DNA of 64,000 nucleotides, from assembly GCF_023369855.1 (NCBI RefSeq), contig NZ_JAMBPP010000003.1, positions 186,001-250,000 of the forward strand, read 5' to 3'. The notes below the pieces were generated by a model. That model saw only the letters and a program-made list of their open reading frames with translations, ran no database searches and was not told the DNA's origin. Numbering within the stretch: the stretch's first letter is position 1; every line of letters begins with the position of its first letter. This document shows positions 11,962-20,554 of the stretch, piece by piece. Both the position numbers and the translations under genes were made by a program. The stretch comes from Actinotalea alkalitolerans (GTDB taxonomy: Bacteria > Actinomycetota > Actinomycetes > Actinomycetales > Cellulomonadaceae).

Positions 11962-12957
11962 TCACCACCGCAGCGCGGCCGTGTGCACCGGGGCGTCCCA
12001 GAGCGCCATGAGCTCGGCGTCCAGACGCAGGACGGTCACCGACGCACCCTGCATCTCCAAGGACGTCACGTAGTTGCCGACGAGCGACCGCGCGACCATC
12101 GCGCCGCGGGCCTCGACCAGGTGCCGGGCCTTGCGGTAGACCACGTAGAGCTCGGAGAGCGGCGTCCCACCCATCCCGTTGACGAAGAGCAGCACCTGCT
12201 CGCCGCCGCCCAGACCGAGGTCGTCCAGCACGGGCGTGGTCAGCATCTCGGTGATCTCGTCCGCGGAGGCCATCGGGATCCGGCGACGTCCCGGCTCACC
12301 GTGGATCCCGATGCCGATCTCGATCTCGTCGTCGGTCAGGTCGAAGCTCGGGTTCCCCGCGTGCGGGACGATGCAGGCGGACAGCGCGACTCCCATCGAC
12401 CGGACGTTGGCGTTGACCCGCTCGGCGATCGATGCGACCGACGCCAGGTCATCACCTCTGTCGGCGGCAGCCCCGGCGATCTTCTCCACCGCGACCGTGC
12501 CGGCCACCCCCCGGCGCCCAGCGGTGTAGAGCGAGTCCTGGACCGCCACGTCGTCGTTGACGATCACCGTCCGCACCTCGACGCCCTCGGCGTCAGCCAG
12601 CTCGGCGGCGGTCTCGAAGTTGAGCACGTCACCGGTGTAGTTCTTCACGATGTGCAGGACGCCGCGTCCGCTGCTCGCGGCGAGCGTCGCGGGGGCGATC
12701 GAGTCAGGCGTCGGCGAGGTGAACATCGCCCCCGGGACCGCGGCGTCGAGCATGCCCGGGCCCACGAAGCCGGCGTGGAGCGGCTCGTGCCCGCTCCCCC
12801 CGCCGCTCACCAGACCGACCTTGCCCTCGACCGGGGCGTCGGCACGCACGACGTACAAGGGGTCCCGGTGCACCGTCACCAGGTCCGCGTGGGCCCACCC
12901 GAACCCCTCGACGGACTCGTCGACGACGGTGGCCGGATCGTTGATCAGCTTCTTCAC
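11962..12957 (-). CDS. dhaK: dihydroxyacetone kinase substrate-binding subunit DhaK
   Basis: Binds dihydroxyacetone covalently as a hemiaminal on a histidine, 331 aa. The substrate loop [16 protein letters not shown] (51-66) and the covalent His219 in [11 protein letters not shown] are present. The start is GTG at 12957, chosen because VKKLINDP is the conserved N-terminus and a purine-rich GAAGGGAAG stretch lies upstream. First gene of dhaKLM, reading away from folC, with a good promoter and a palindrome upstream. Confidence 0.95.
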   Translation of the reverse strand: MKKLINDPATVVDESVEGFGWAHADLVTVHRDPLYVVRADAPVEGKVGLVSGGGSGHEPLHAGFVGPGMLDAAVPGAMFTSPTPDSIAPATLAASSGRGVLHIVKNYTGDVLNFETAAELADAEGVEVRTVIVNDDVAVQDSLYTAGRRGVAGTVAVEKIAGAAADRGDDLASVASIAERVNANVRSMGVALSACIVPHAGNPSFDLTDDEIEIGIGIHGEPGRRRIPMASADEITEMLTTPVLDDLGLGGGEQVLLFVNGMGGTPLSELYVVYRKARHLVEARGAMVARSLVGNYVTSLEMQGASVTVLRLDAELMALWDAPVHTAALRW

Positions 12958-13062
12958 GCTGCACTTCCCTTCGCTGGCCGCACGACGCGCGGCCTCGATG
13001 CCGCGCGTCGCCGGGCGCCTGGACCGGCGAGGGCCGGGCGATGTCGCCCAGCCCCCATGGTC

Positions 13063-13092
13063 AGCATTGGACGGACCCGGGTGGCCGGTCAA
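13063..13092 (-). promoter_or_regulatory. putative dhaK promoter
   Basis: Minus-strand -35 TTGACC (13092-13087), an 18-bp spacer and -10 AATGCT (13068-13063), about 105 bp upstream of the dhaK GTG. It is one of the better sigma-70-like matches in the window. Confidence 0.5.
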
Positions 13093-13100
13093 GGGAAAGT

Positions 13101-13119
13101 CGTGCACCAGGGGTGCACG
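13101..13119. promoter_or_regulatory. perfect palindrome between folC and the dhaK promoter
   Basis: CGTGCACC-AGG-GGTGCACG, 8-bp arms and a 3-bp centre, ending 9 bp upstream of the dhaK -35 box and starting 16 bp after the folC stop. The place just upstream of a -35 fits an activator or repressor site for dhaKLM. It could also fold as a hairpin that ends the ileS-folC transcript. Confidence 0.5.
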
Positions 13120-13134
13120 TCTGTGCAGGCCCGC

Positions 13135-14514
13135 TCAGTCGCGCCCGACCAGCATGCGCACCTCGGCGGCCATGGTCACCGAACCGGTCACCAGGACCCC
13201 CGCGCCCGTCGTCGAGCCGGTCGTCGCAGCCTCGGCGAGCTCGACCGCCCGGGCCAGCGCCTCGTCGAGCCGCTCGGCCTCGTGCACCCGGTCCTCGCCG
13301 AACACCTCGACGGCGACCTCGAAGAGCTCGGGCACCTCCATGGCCCGCGCCGAGGAGGACCGGGTAACCACGACCTCGTCGAGCAGCGGCTCGAGGCCGG
13401 ACAAGATCTGCTCCGCGTCCTTGTCCTGGAGCACACCGACCACGCCGACCAGGCGCTCGAAGGTGAAGGCCTCGTTCACCCCGTCGACCAGCGCCTCGAT
13501 CCCTGCGACGTTGTGCGCGGCGTCCACCAGGATCGTCGGCGAGGTCCGCACGACCTCGAGGCGGCCCGGGGAGTGCATGTCCGCGAAGGCCGGCTCGACC
13601 ACCTCGCCCGCGAGGGCCCCACCGTCGCGCAGCAGCACCTCGACAGCAGTCAGGGCGAGCAACGAGTTGTGCGCCTGGTGGGCACCGTGCAACGGCAGGA
13701 ACACCTCGGTGTAGAGGCCGCCGCTGCCCCGCAGCGACAGCAGCTGCCCTCCCACGGCGACCTGCCGGGACGCGACCTCGATCTCCCGCCCCTCGCGCAG
13801 CACCCGTGCACCCTGCTCTGCCGCGGCGGCCAGGACCACGCCCTCGACCTCCTCGCGCTGCTCGGCCAGGACAAGGGTGGTTCCCTCCTTGATGATCCCG
13901 GCCTTCTCCCCGGCGATGTCCACCAGGTCATGACCCAGCCACCGCTCGTGGTCCCGGGAGATCGGGGTGATGACGGCGACGTCCCCGTGCACCACGTTCG
14001 TCGCGTCCCAGGTGCCTCCCATCCCGACCTCGATCACCGCGACGTCGACCGGGGCGTCGGCGAAGGCCGCGAAGGCCATCACGGTGAGGACCTCGAAGAA
14101 GCTCATCCGCGGACCGCCGGCGGTCTGCGAGCGCTGGTCGACCATGTGCACGTACGGGGCGACGTCCTGCCACACCTCCACGAACCGCTCCGGGCTGAGC
14201 GGCTCGCCGTCGATCGCGATCCGCTCGGTCACGCTGCGCAGGTGAGGGCTGGTGTAGCGCCCGGTGCGCAGACCGTGCTCGCGCAGCAACCGCTCGATCA
14301 TCCGCGCGGTCGACGTCTTGCCGTTGGTACCCGTGACATGGACCACCCGGAACGCCCGCTGGGGCTCCCCCAGCAGGTCGCAGACCTCGCGCACCCGGTC
14401 CAGGGTGGGCTCGAAGTCGTGCTCCGGTGCGCGGTCAAGGATGCCCGCGTAGACCTCGCGCAGCTGCTGCTCACCGGGCAGCTCGGGGGCTGGGCCCCGT
14501 CCGGCGCGGCTCAC
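13135..14514 (-). CDS. folC: folylpolyglutamate synthase / dihydrofolate synthase
   Basis: ATP-dependent ligase adding glutamate to (dihydro)folate, Mur-ligase superfamily, 459 aa. The P-loop [14 protein letters not shown] (about 59-72) and the following [10 protein letters not shown] are characteristic, as is the Mur central motif [11 protein letters not shown]. The start ATG overlaps the ileS stop (ATGA, 14511-14514). In relatives the next genes are DUF4233 and ndk; here that pair is displaced by the dha/MFS block. Confidence 0.95.
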   Translation of the reverse strand: MSRAGRGPAPELPGEQQLREVYAGILDRAPEHDFEPTLDRVREVCDLLGEPQRAFRVVHVTGTNGKTSTARMIERLLREHGLRTGRYTSPHLRSVTERIAIDGEPLSPERFVEVWQDVAPYVHMVDQRSQTAGGPRMSFFEVLTVMAFAAFADAPVDVAVIEVGMGGTWDATNVVHGDVAVITPISRDHERWLGHDLVDIAGEKAGIIKEGTTLVLAEQREEVEGVVLAAAAEQGARVLREGREIEVASRQVAVGGQLLSLRGSGGLYTEVFLPLHGAHQAHNSLLALTAVEVLLRDGGALAGEVVEPAFADMHSPGRLEVVRTSPTILVDAAHNVAGIEALVDGVNEAFTFERLVGVVGVLQDKDAEQILSGLEPLLDEVVVTRSSSARAMEVPELFEVAVEVFGEDRVHEAERLDEALARAVELAEAATTGSTTGAGVLVTGSVTMAAEVRMLVGRD

Positions 14515-17500
14515 GGCAGCACCCCGTCGGTGAGGACCCGCTCGACCTGTGCCACGACAGCACCACCCGGTTCGCCCGGCTGGACCGCGAGCTCGACCGC
14601 GAGCGTCTCGCGGGCGATCATCCCCTCGTGGGCCTGCACGGCCACGAGCTGCTCCTCGGGCACGGTCAGGTGCACCCGGACCCGGTCCGACACCTGCAGC
14701 CCGACCGCCTTGCGCTCGTCCTGGACCACACGCACGACATCGCGCGCGAAGCCCTCGGCGAGCAGCTCGTCGTCCAGCGCGGTGTCGAGCAGGACGACAC
14801 CACCGTCGCCGAGCACCGCGGCGACCTGGTCGGCGCGGCTGTCGCCGTCCTGGGCACCGGCCACCACGGTGGTCAGCTCGTACTCACCCGGCTCGAGGGG
14901 CACCGGACCGGCCGCGGTACGCACCACCACAGCATCGGCGTCGCGGTCCCAGTCCCCCGCCTTCGCGGCACGGATGACGTCCTGCACGCCACGGCCCAGC
15001 CGAGGGCCGGCCGCGCGGGCGTTGACCGAGAGCCGCGTCGTGACGCCGAGTTCGGCCGGACCCACCTCGGCCAGGTCGACCAGGGTCAGGTGCCGCACGT
15101 TGAGCTCGCTGCGGATGAGGTCGCCGTAGGGCGCGACCGCCTCGGGGTCGCGGAGCGCCACCCCCAGCTCGCGCAGCGGCTGACGGACCCGCAGCCCGTG
15201 GGCCTTGCGCAGCCCCAGAGCGGCCGAGACGATCTCCCGGACCTGCTCCATGGCGGTGACCAGACCCGCACGGGCGACCAGCACGTCGCCGTCCGCCCCG
15301 TCCACGTCGGGCCACTGGGTCAGGTGCACGCTGCGCCCCCCGGTGAGCCCGCGCCAGATCTCCTCCGAGAGCAGCGGGGCCAGCGGCGCCATCACCCGGG
15401 TCAGCACCTCGAGAGCTGTCCACAGGGTGTCGAAGGCGTCGTGGTCCTCTGCCCAGAACCGGTCTCGCTGGGTGCGCACGTACCAGTTCGTCAGCATGTC
15501 GAGGTGCTCCCGGACCGACTCGCACGCCCCCGCGACGTCGTACGCGTCGAGCTGGCCGGTGGTCGTGACCACCAGGTCCCGGGTGCGGGCCAGCAGGTAG
15601 CGGTCGAGCTCGGACAGCTCCTCGACCCTGGAGGGGTCGACCCGGCGCGCCGTGTAGCCCGACCCGCCGTCAGCCGCCCCCGCGTAGAGCGTGAAGAAGT
15701 ACCACGTGCTCCACAACGGCAGCAGCACCTGGCGCACCCCGTCGCGGATGCCCTCCTCGGTGACCACGAGGTTGCCCCCGCGCATGATCGGCGAGGACAT
15801 CAGGAACCAGCGCATCGCGTCCGAGCCGTCGCGCTCGAAGACCTCGTTGACGTCGGGGTAGTTGCGCAGCGACTTGCTCATCTTGCGGCCGTCCGAGCCC
15901 AGCACGATGCCGTGCGAGACCGCGGTGCGGAAGGCGGGGCGGTCGAACAGCGCGGTCGCGAGCACGTGCAGCGTGTAGAACCAGCCGCGGGTCTGCCCGA
16001 CGTACTCGGTGATGAAGTCACCCGGGTAGTGGTGCTCGAACCAGTCGGCGTTCTCGAACGGGTAGTGCACCTGCGCGAAGGGCATCGAGCCCGAGTCGAA
16101 CCACACGTCCAGCACGTCGGGGATGCGTCGCATCGTCGAGCGCCCCGTCGGGTCGTCAGGGTTGGGACGGGTGAGCTCGTCGATGAAGGGACGGTGCAGG
16201 TCGGTGACCGGGACGCCGAAGTCGCGCTCGAGCTCGGCCACCGAGCCGTACACGTCGGTGCGCGGGTAGGCGGGGTCGTCGCTCTCCCAGACCGGGATCG
16301 GCGTGCCCCAGTACCGGTTGCGGGAGATCGACCAGTCCCGGGCTCCGGCGAGCCACTTGCCGAACTGCCCGTGCTTGATGTGCTCGGGAACCCAGGTGAT
16401 GTCCTCGTTGAGCTCGACCATGCGGTCCCGGAACTCGGTCACCCGGACGAACCAGCTCGAGACCGCCTTGTAGATCAGGGGGTTCCGGCAGCGCCAGCAG
16501 TGCGGGTAGGAGTGGTCGTAGGTCTCGTGGCGGACCACGACGGCGCGCTGGGCAGGGGCCACCCCGGCGAGCGGGCCCGTCCCCGCCTTGAGGTCGGCGA
16601 TGATCGAGGGGTTGGCCTCGAAGACCTGCCGACCCGCGTAGTCGCGCACCTCGGCCGTGAAGCGGCCCTTGCTGTCCACCGGGACCACCGGGCTGATGCC
16701 CCACGTCCCGCACACCGTCATGTCGTCCTCACCGAAGGCGGGGGCCAGGTGGACCAGGCCCGTGCCGTCCTCGGTGGTGACGAAGTCGGCCGGCAGCACG
16801 CGGTGGGCCTGCGGGTGACCCTCGAAGTAGCCGAAGGGCGGGGTGTACCGCCGCCCCACGAGCTCCGCGCCCTTGATCGGCTCGCCGATCACCTGCGCCT
16901 GGTCCTGCGGGTCCTGCGCGGCGCCGAGCGCGGTGCCCAGCTCCCGCTCGTAGGAGGCCAGCCGTGACGCCGCCAGCAGCACCGTCTCCCCGGCGAGGGC
17001 CGAGCCGGGCGCCGGACGGACCCGGACGTAGTCGATGTCCGGGCCGACCGCGAGCGCGAGGTTCGAGGGCAGCGTCCACGGCGTGGTCGTCCACAGGAGC
17101 GCCAGCTCACCGGTCTCGAGCCGCACGCCGACGGTGAGCGCAGGGTCCTGGCGCATCGAGTAGACGTCGTCGTCCATCCGCAGCTCGTGGTTGGACAGCG
17201 GCGTCTCGTCGCGCCAGCAGTACGGCAGCACCCGGTAGCCCTCGTAGGCCAGGCCCTTGGAGTGCAGCTGCTGGAAGGCCCAGATGACCGACTCCATGTA
17301 GCTCAGGTCGAGGGTCTTGTAGTCGTTCTCGAAGTCGACCCAGCGGGCCTGGCGGGTCACGTACTCCCGCCACTCGCCGGTGTAGCGGAGCACCGAGTCA
17401 CGACAGGTCTTGTTGAAGGCCTCGATGCCCATCTCGTCGATCTGGGACTTGTCCGTGATGCCCAGCACACGCTCGGCCTCGAGCTCGGCGGGCAGCCCGT

Positions 17501-17834
17501 GGGTGTCCCACCCGAACCTGCGCTCGACCCGGTCGCCGCGCTGCGTGCGGTAGCGCCCGACGATGTCCTTGGCGTAGCCGGTGAGCAGGTGGCCGTAGTG
17601 GGGCAGCCCGTTCGCGAAGGGCGGACCGTCGTAGAAGACGAACTCGCACGACCCGTCCGGACCGGCGTCGCGGTTCTCGACGGACGCCTCGAACGTGCCG
17701 TCACCGGCCCAGTAGGCCAGGACGTCCCTCTCGAGGGAGGGCAGGTCGGGTGAGGCAGGCACGCCCCCGGCAGGCGTCGCGGCGGCGGCGGGGTCGTCGG
17801 CGGACGAGGTCTGCCGGTGCAAGGGGTAGGCCAT
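14511..17834 (-). CDS. ileS: isoleucyl-tRNA synthetase
   Basis: Class I synthetase charging tRNA-Ile, 1107 aa. It has the HIGH-type motif [15 protein letters not shown], an editing (CP1) domain, a KMSKS loop ([11 protein letters not shown]), the anticodon-binding domain and a C-terminal extension. The sequence style is the type 2 (eukaryote-like) IleRS usual in actinobacteria. The start at 17834 ([11 protein letters not shown]) is chosen because a Shine-Dalgarno AGGAG lies upstream. The open frame continues 5' only because it crosses the T-box leader, which is RNA and not coding. Expression should rise when uncharged tRNA-Ile accumulates. Confidence 0.96.
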   Translation of the reverse strand: MAYPLHRQTSSADDPAAAATPAGGVPASPDLPSLERDVLAYWAGDGTFEASVENRDAGPDGSCEFVFYDGPPFANGLPHYGHLLTGYAKDIVGRYRTQRGDRVERRFGWDTHGLPAELEAERVLGITDKSQIDEMGIEAFNKTCRDSVLRYTGEWREYVTRQARWVDFENDYKTLDLSYMESVIWAFQQLHSKGLAYEGYRVLPYCWRDETPLSNHELRMDDDVYSMRQDPALTVGVRLETGELALLWTTTPWTLPSNLALAVGPDIDYVRVRPAPGSALAGETVLLAASRLASYERELGTALGAAQDPQDQAQVIGEPIKGAELVGRRYTPPFGYFEGHPQAHRVLPADFVTTEDGTGLVHLAPAFGEDDMTVCGTWGISPVVPVDSKGRFTAEVRDYAGRQVFEANPSIIADLKAGTGPLAGVAPAQRAVVVRHETYDHSYPHCWRCRNPLIYKAVSSWFVRVTEFRDRMVELNEDITWVPEHIKHGQFGKWLAGARDWSISRNRYWGTPIPVWESDDPAYPRTDVYGSVAELERDFGVPVTDLHRPFIDELTRPNPDDPTGRSTMRRIPDVLDVWFDSGSMPFAQVHYPFENADWFEHHYPGDFITEYVGQTRGWFYTLHVLATALFDRPAFRTAVSHGIVLGSDGRKMSKSLRNYPDVNEVFERDGSDAMRWFLMSSPIMRGGNLVVTEEGIRDGVRQVLLPLWSTWYFFTLYAGAADGGSGYTARRVDPSRVEELSELDRYLLARTRDLVVTTTGQLDAYDVAGACESVREHLDMLTNWYVRTQRDRFWAEDHDAFDTLWTALEVLTRVMAPLAPLLSEEIWRGLTGGRSVHLTQWPDVDGADGDVLVARAGLVTAMEQVREIVSAALGLRKAHGLRVRQPLRELGVALRDPEAVAPYGDLIRSELNVRHLTLVDLAEVGPAELGVTTRLSVNARAAGPRLGRGVQDVIRAAKAGDWDRDADAVVVRTAAGPVPLEPGEYELTTVVAGAQDGDSRADQVAAVLGDGGVVLLDTALDDELLAEGFARDVVRVVQDERKAVGLQVSDRVRVHLTVPEEQLVAVQAHEGMIARETLAVELAVQPGEPGGAVVAQVERVLTDGVLP

Positions 17835-17849
17835 CGAGGGGCTCCTGTA

Positions 17850-18098
17850 CGTCACGGTGCTGGCTGTCGATCGTGCTGCTGCCACATCGTGCGAGGACGA
17901 GCCACCGACGCCCGGGAGGGCGTCGTGTCCCGCGGTACCACCTCGCTTGCCGAGCACCGACCCCAGGGGCTGGTGCACCGACCGCTCGTGCAGGCTGTGA
18001 CGGGCCCACCCGTCCGGATCTACTGCGGGCCTGACCGCGCTGCGGTCACCACCCGGTTCTTCCGGAGGCTCGCCGGTGATGGCCGGGTCGACGCCTGT
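17850..18098 (-). ncRNA. T-box riboswitch upstream of ileS (translational type)
   Basis: The minus-strand leader contains the diagnostic T-box sequence AGGTGGTACCGCGGG, with TGGTACCGCG at 17931-17940. The 5' part has the short stem I seen in actinobacterial ileS leaders, with a candidate Ile specifier ATC at 18017-18019 inside AGTAGATCCGGACGGG. Downstream, the leader can pair around the Shine-Dalgarno AGGAGCC before the ileS ATG at 17834, and no terminator with a U-run follows, so control is probably at translation. The boundaries are approximate: the 5' end is set from the TAGTAT -10 box at 18106-18111. Confidence 0.9.
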
Positions 18099-18104
18099 GC
18101 GGCC

Positions 18105-18111
18105 GATACTA
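18105..18111. promoter_or_regulatory. overlapping divergent -10 boxes (ileS leader and DUF1206 gene)
   Basis: The 7-bp stretch GATACTA reads as -10 TAGTAT on the minus strand (ileS T-box transcript) and as GATACT on the plus strand (toward the gene at 18184). Both -35 regions are weak. Overlapping -10 boxes would make the two transcripts compete for polymerase. Confidence 0.4.
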
Positions 18112-18183
18112 CCCTCGTGCGGCCGGGAGGGTGCCGGTGACCACCTGTGGCCCGGTCAGGACTCCGGTGCCATCCTGAGCCCC

Positions 18184-18966
18184 ATGAACACCTCCGTGCA
18201 TTCCGCAGCCGCCGAGGCCGGCGACCACCCCCTCGTCGAAGAGGGTGCACGGCTCGGCTACGCCGCCAGCGGTGTGCTGCACCTGGTGCTCGGCTGGCTC
18301 GCCCTCCAGCTCGCCCTGGGGCAGGCCGGCGGCGATGCCGACCAGTCCGGCGCCCTGAGCGCACTGGCGGAGAACCCCGTGGGCGCGGTGCTGCTGTGGG
18401 TGATCCTGGTGGGCTTCGTGCTGCTGGCCGTGTGGCAGGTGACCGAGGCCGTCGTGGTCGACGAGGTCACCGACCGGGTCAAGGCCGCCGCCAAGGCCGT
18501 GGTCTACCTGGCCCTGGCCTGGACGGCCCTGAGCACGGTGCGGGGCTCGGGCTCGGAGTCCGGCTCCGAGCAGACCTCAAGCTTCACCGCGACCCTCATG
18601 GAGCAGCCGCTCGGGCAGCTCCTGGTGGGACTGGTCGGCCTGGGCGTGGTGGCGGTAGGTGTGTACCACGTGATCAAGGGGTGGAAGGCGACGTTCCTCT
18701 CCGACCTGCGCACCCGGCCCGGGACGTGGGGGGTCCGAGCGGGGCGGGTCGGCTACGTCGCCAAGGGCGTCGCCCTCACCGTGGTCGGTGGACTCTTCGG
18801 CTGGGCGGCCGCGACCCACGACCCCGAGCAGGCCCAGGGGCTCGACGGTGCCCTCAAGACCATCCTCGAGGTCCCGCTGGGCCAGGTCCTCCTGGTCCTG
18901 GTGGCGCTGGGCCTGGTGGCCTACGGGATCTACTCGTTCCTCCGGGCCCGCCACGGCAAGGTCTGA
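18184..18966 (+). CDS. DUF1206 family membrane protein
   Basis: Integral membrane protein, 260 aa, built of three tandem units of two transmembrane helices each. Each unit begins with a Gly/Tyr/Ala pattern: ARLGYAASGVLHLVLG (about 23-38), AAAKAVVYLALAW (about 100-112) and ARVGYVAKGVALTVVGG-like (about 187-203). The function of DUF1206 is unknown. The start ATG (MNTSVHSAA) at 18184 precedes the first unit by about 20 residues. It is transcribed divergently from ileS and ends convergently with the monooxygenase gene at 19117. Confidence 0.85.
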   Translation: MNTSVHSAAAEAGDHPLVEEGARLGYAASGVLHLVLGWLALQLALGQAGGDADQSGALSALAENPVGAVLLWVILVGFVLLAVWQVTEAVVVDEVTDRVKAAAKAVVYLALAWTALSTVRGSGSESGSEQTSSFTATLMEQPLGQLLVGLVGLGVVAVGVYHVIKGWKATFLSDLRTRPGTWGVRAGRVGYVAKGVALTVVGGLFGWAAATHDPEQAQGLDGALKTILEVPLGQVLLVLVALGLVAYGIYSFLRARHGKV

Positions 18967-18982
18967 ACCTGTCGTGGCCGTC

Positions 18983-19091
18983 GCCGTCCCGGCGTCGGTA
19001 CGCAGCCAGCGACGCTGCGGCTCGGTGGTCACACCAGCACGCTAGGGCTGTGCCCGCCTCGGCGCGCCCCGGGAGGCCACGCCGGGACGGC
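18983..19091. repeat. 13-bp perfect inverted repeat, 83 bp apart, in a convergent spacer
   Basis: GCCGTCCCGGCGT (18983-18995) and its exact reverse complement ACGCCGGGACGGC (19079-19091) frame most of the 150-bp gap between the DUF1206 gene and the convergent monooxygenase gene. It could fold as a long-range hairpin serving as a bidirectional terminator. I see no gene inside. Confidence 0.5.
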
Positions 19092-19116
19092 ACGAGGACG
19101 AGCGGCGGCCGGCCGG

Positions 19117-20553
19117 TCAGCCCGCTGAGGTGGCCACCGGGCTCTCGATCAGGTCCGCCCCTGCGCGCAGGTTCGCGCCTCCGCGGTAGCGCGCGGCTGG
19201 GTGCGAGTCCGGGAGCCTCACGTTGCCCTGGCCCGAGAGCCGCTCCCGCAGGGTGCTCTCCTCGTAGCTGGTGCGGTACAGCCCACGACGCTGCAGCTCG
19301 GGCACCACGTGCTCGACGAAGTCCTGAGCGGTCCCCGGGGTGAGGAACTGGCGGAGGTTGAACCCGTCGAGGTCGGTCTCGGCGATCCACCCCTCGATCG
19401 CGTCGGCCGCGTCGCTCGCGTCGCCCACGACGACGAAGGGCCCCCGGTCGAAGCGGGTCACCGCGTCGAGCGCCTCCCCCACGGTCGCCTTCGCGCCGTA
19501 CCTCCACGAGTCCCGGCCCCTGTCACGGCCGGGGCGGTCCTCCGCCGCGAGGATGTCGGCGATCCGGGCATCACGCGGGTACGCGGCGAGGTCGATCCCC
19601 CCACCCCCTGCGTGCGCGAGGTATCCCTCGGCCCGCGAGAGGCGCCGGTACTCCTCGGCCTTGCGCTCGGCGGACGCCTTGTCCTTCCCGACGATGACCA
19701 CGGCCATGGCGTAGGCCGTGATGTCCTGCGCGCGCCGACCGTTGGCGACGGCCCGTCGCCGCAGGTCCGCGACGTTGGAGCGGTACTGCTCGAGCGTGGC
19801 CCCGCCGACGAAGACGCCTTCGGCGTGCTTGGCCGCGAAGGCACGACCCGCCGGCGAGCTCCCGGCCTGGAACAGCACAGGGGTCCGCTGCGGCGAGGGC
19901 TCGGCGAGGTGCGGACCGGCGACCGAGAAGTGCTCGCCGACGTGGTCGATCGCACGGACCCTGGAGGGGTCGGTGTAGACCCGCCCCTCGCGGTCGCGGA
20001 CCACCGCGTCGTCGTCCCACGAGCCCTCCCACAGCTTGTAGAGCACGTCGAGGTACTCGTCGGCGATCGCGTAGCGGTGGTCGTGCTCGACCTCGTCCGC
20101 CAGGCCGAAGTTCCGGGCGGCGTTGGGCAGGTAGGAGGTCACCACGTTCCAGCCGAACCTGCCCTTGGTGAGGTGGTCGAGGGTGCTCGCACGGCGCGCG
20201 AAGGCGAACGGCGGTTCGTAGGTCGTCGAGAAGGTGGCGGCGAAGCCGAGGTGGCGGGTCACGGCGGCCATCGCCGGCACGACCAGCAGCGGGTCGTTGC
20301 TCGGGATCTGGACCGCCTCGCGCAGCGCTGTCTCCGGGCCGCCGCGGTAGCCGTCGTACGCACCGATCACGTCGGCGAGGAAGATCGCGTCGAAGAGGCC
20401 TGCCTCGCAGAGCTTCGCCTCCTCGACCCAGAAGTCGAGGTCGTTGAAGCGGTGGCGGGTGTTGTCGGGGTGCACCCACAGACCGTGGGAGATGTGCCCC
20501 ACGCAGTTCATCTCGAAGAGGTTGAAGGCGATGCTCTTGGTCGTGGCCCCCAT
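19117..20553 (-). CDS. NtaA/SnaA/DszA family FMN-dependent monooxygenase
   Basis: Two-component flavin monooxygenase of the bacterial luciferase-like superfamily, 478 aa, using FMNH2 supplied by a separate reductase. Family members oxidise nitrilotriacetate, dibenzothiophene sulfone, dimethyl sulfide or related compounds. Features seen are the N-terminal SIAFNLFEMN strand, LDHLTKGRFGWNVVTSYLPNAARNFG (the DszA/NtaA-type substrate region, about 123-148) and FQAGSSPAGRAFAAKHAEGVF (about 230-250). It is the last gene of the transporter operon; its start is separated by one base from the stop of the ABC ATPase. The substrate is probably an organosulfur or similar compound. Confidence 0.85.
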   Translation of the reverse strand: MGATTKSIAFNLFEMNCVGHISHGLWVHPDNTRHRFNDLDFWVEEAKLCEAGLFDAIFLADVIGAYDGYRGGPETALREAVQIPSNDPLLVVPAMAAVTRHLGFAATFSTTYEPPFAFARRASTLDHLTKGRFGWNVVTSYLPNAARNFGLADEVEHDHRYAIADEYLDVLYKLWEGSWDDDAVVRDREGRVYTDPSRVRAIDHVGEHFSVAGPHLAEPSPQRTPVLFQAGSSPAGRAFAAKHAEGVFVGGATLEQYRSNVADLRRRAVANGRRAQDITAYAMAVVIVGKDKASAERKAEEYRRLSRAEGYLAHAGGGGIDLAAYPRDARIADILAAEDRPGRDRGRDSWRYGAKATVGEALDAVTRFDRGPFVVVGDASDAADAIEGWIAETDLDGFNLRQFLTPGTAQDFVEHVVPELQRRGLYRTSYEESTLRERLSGQGNVRLPDSHPAARYRGGANLRAGADLIESPVATSAG

Positions 20554-20554
20554 G

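Noticed and set aside
10807-15129. Open frame of about 1440 codons antisense to dhaMLK, folC and part of ileS
   Set aside because: Crosses several well-supported genes; its composition (Arg, Pro, Gly, His, Asp) is that of a shadow frame.
14427-16967. Open frame of about 846 codons antisense to ileS
   Set aside because: Antisense shadow of a conserved synthetase with no recognisable motif.
17835-17978. 48-residue N-terminal extension of IleRS
   Set aside because: The extra sequence is the T-box leader RNA; the Shine-Dalgarno supports the start at 17834.
18577-19032. Minus-strand frame starting MTTEPQRRWLRTDAG
   Set aside because: Lies mostly antisense to the DUF1206 gene and lacks a Shine-Dalgarno; the sequence looks like a shadow after 20 residues.
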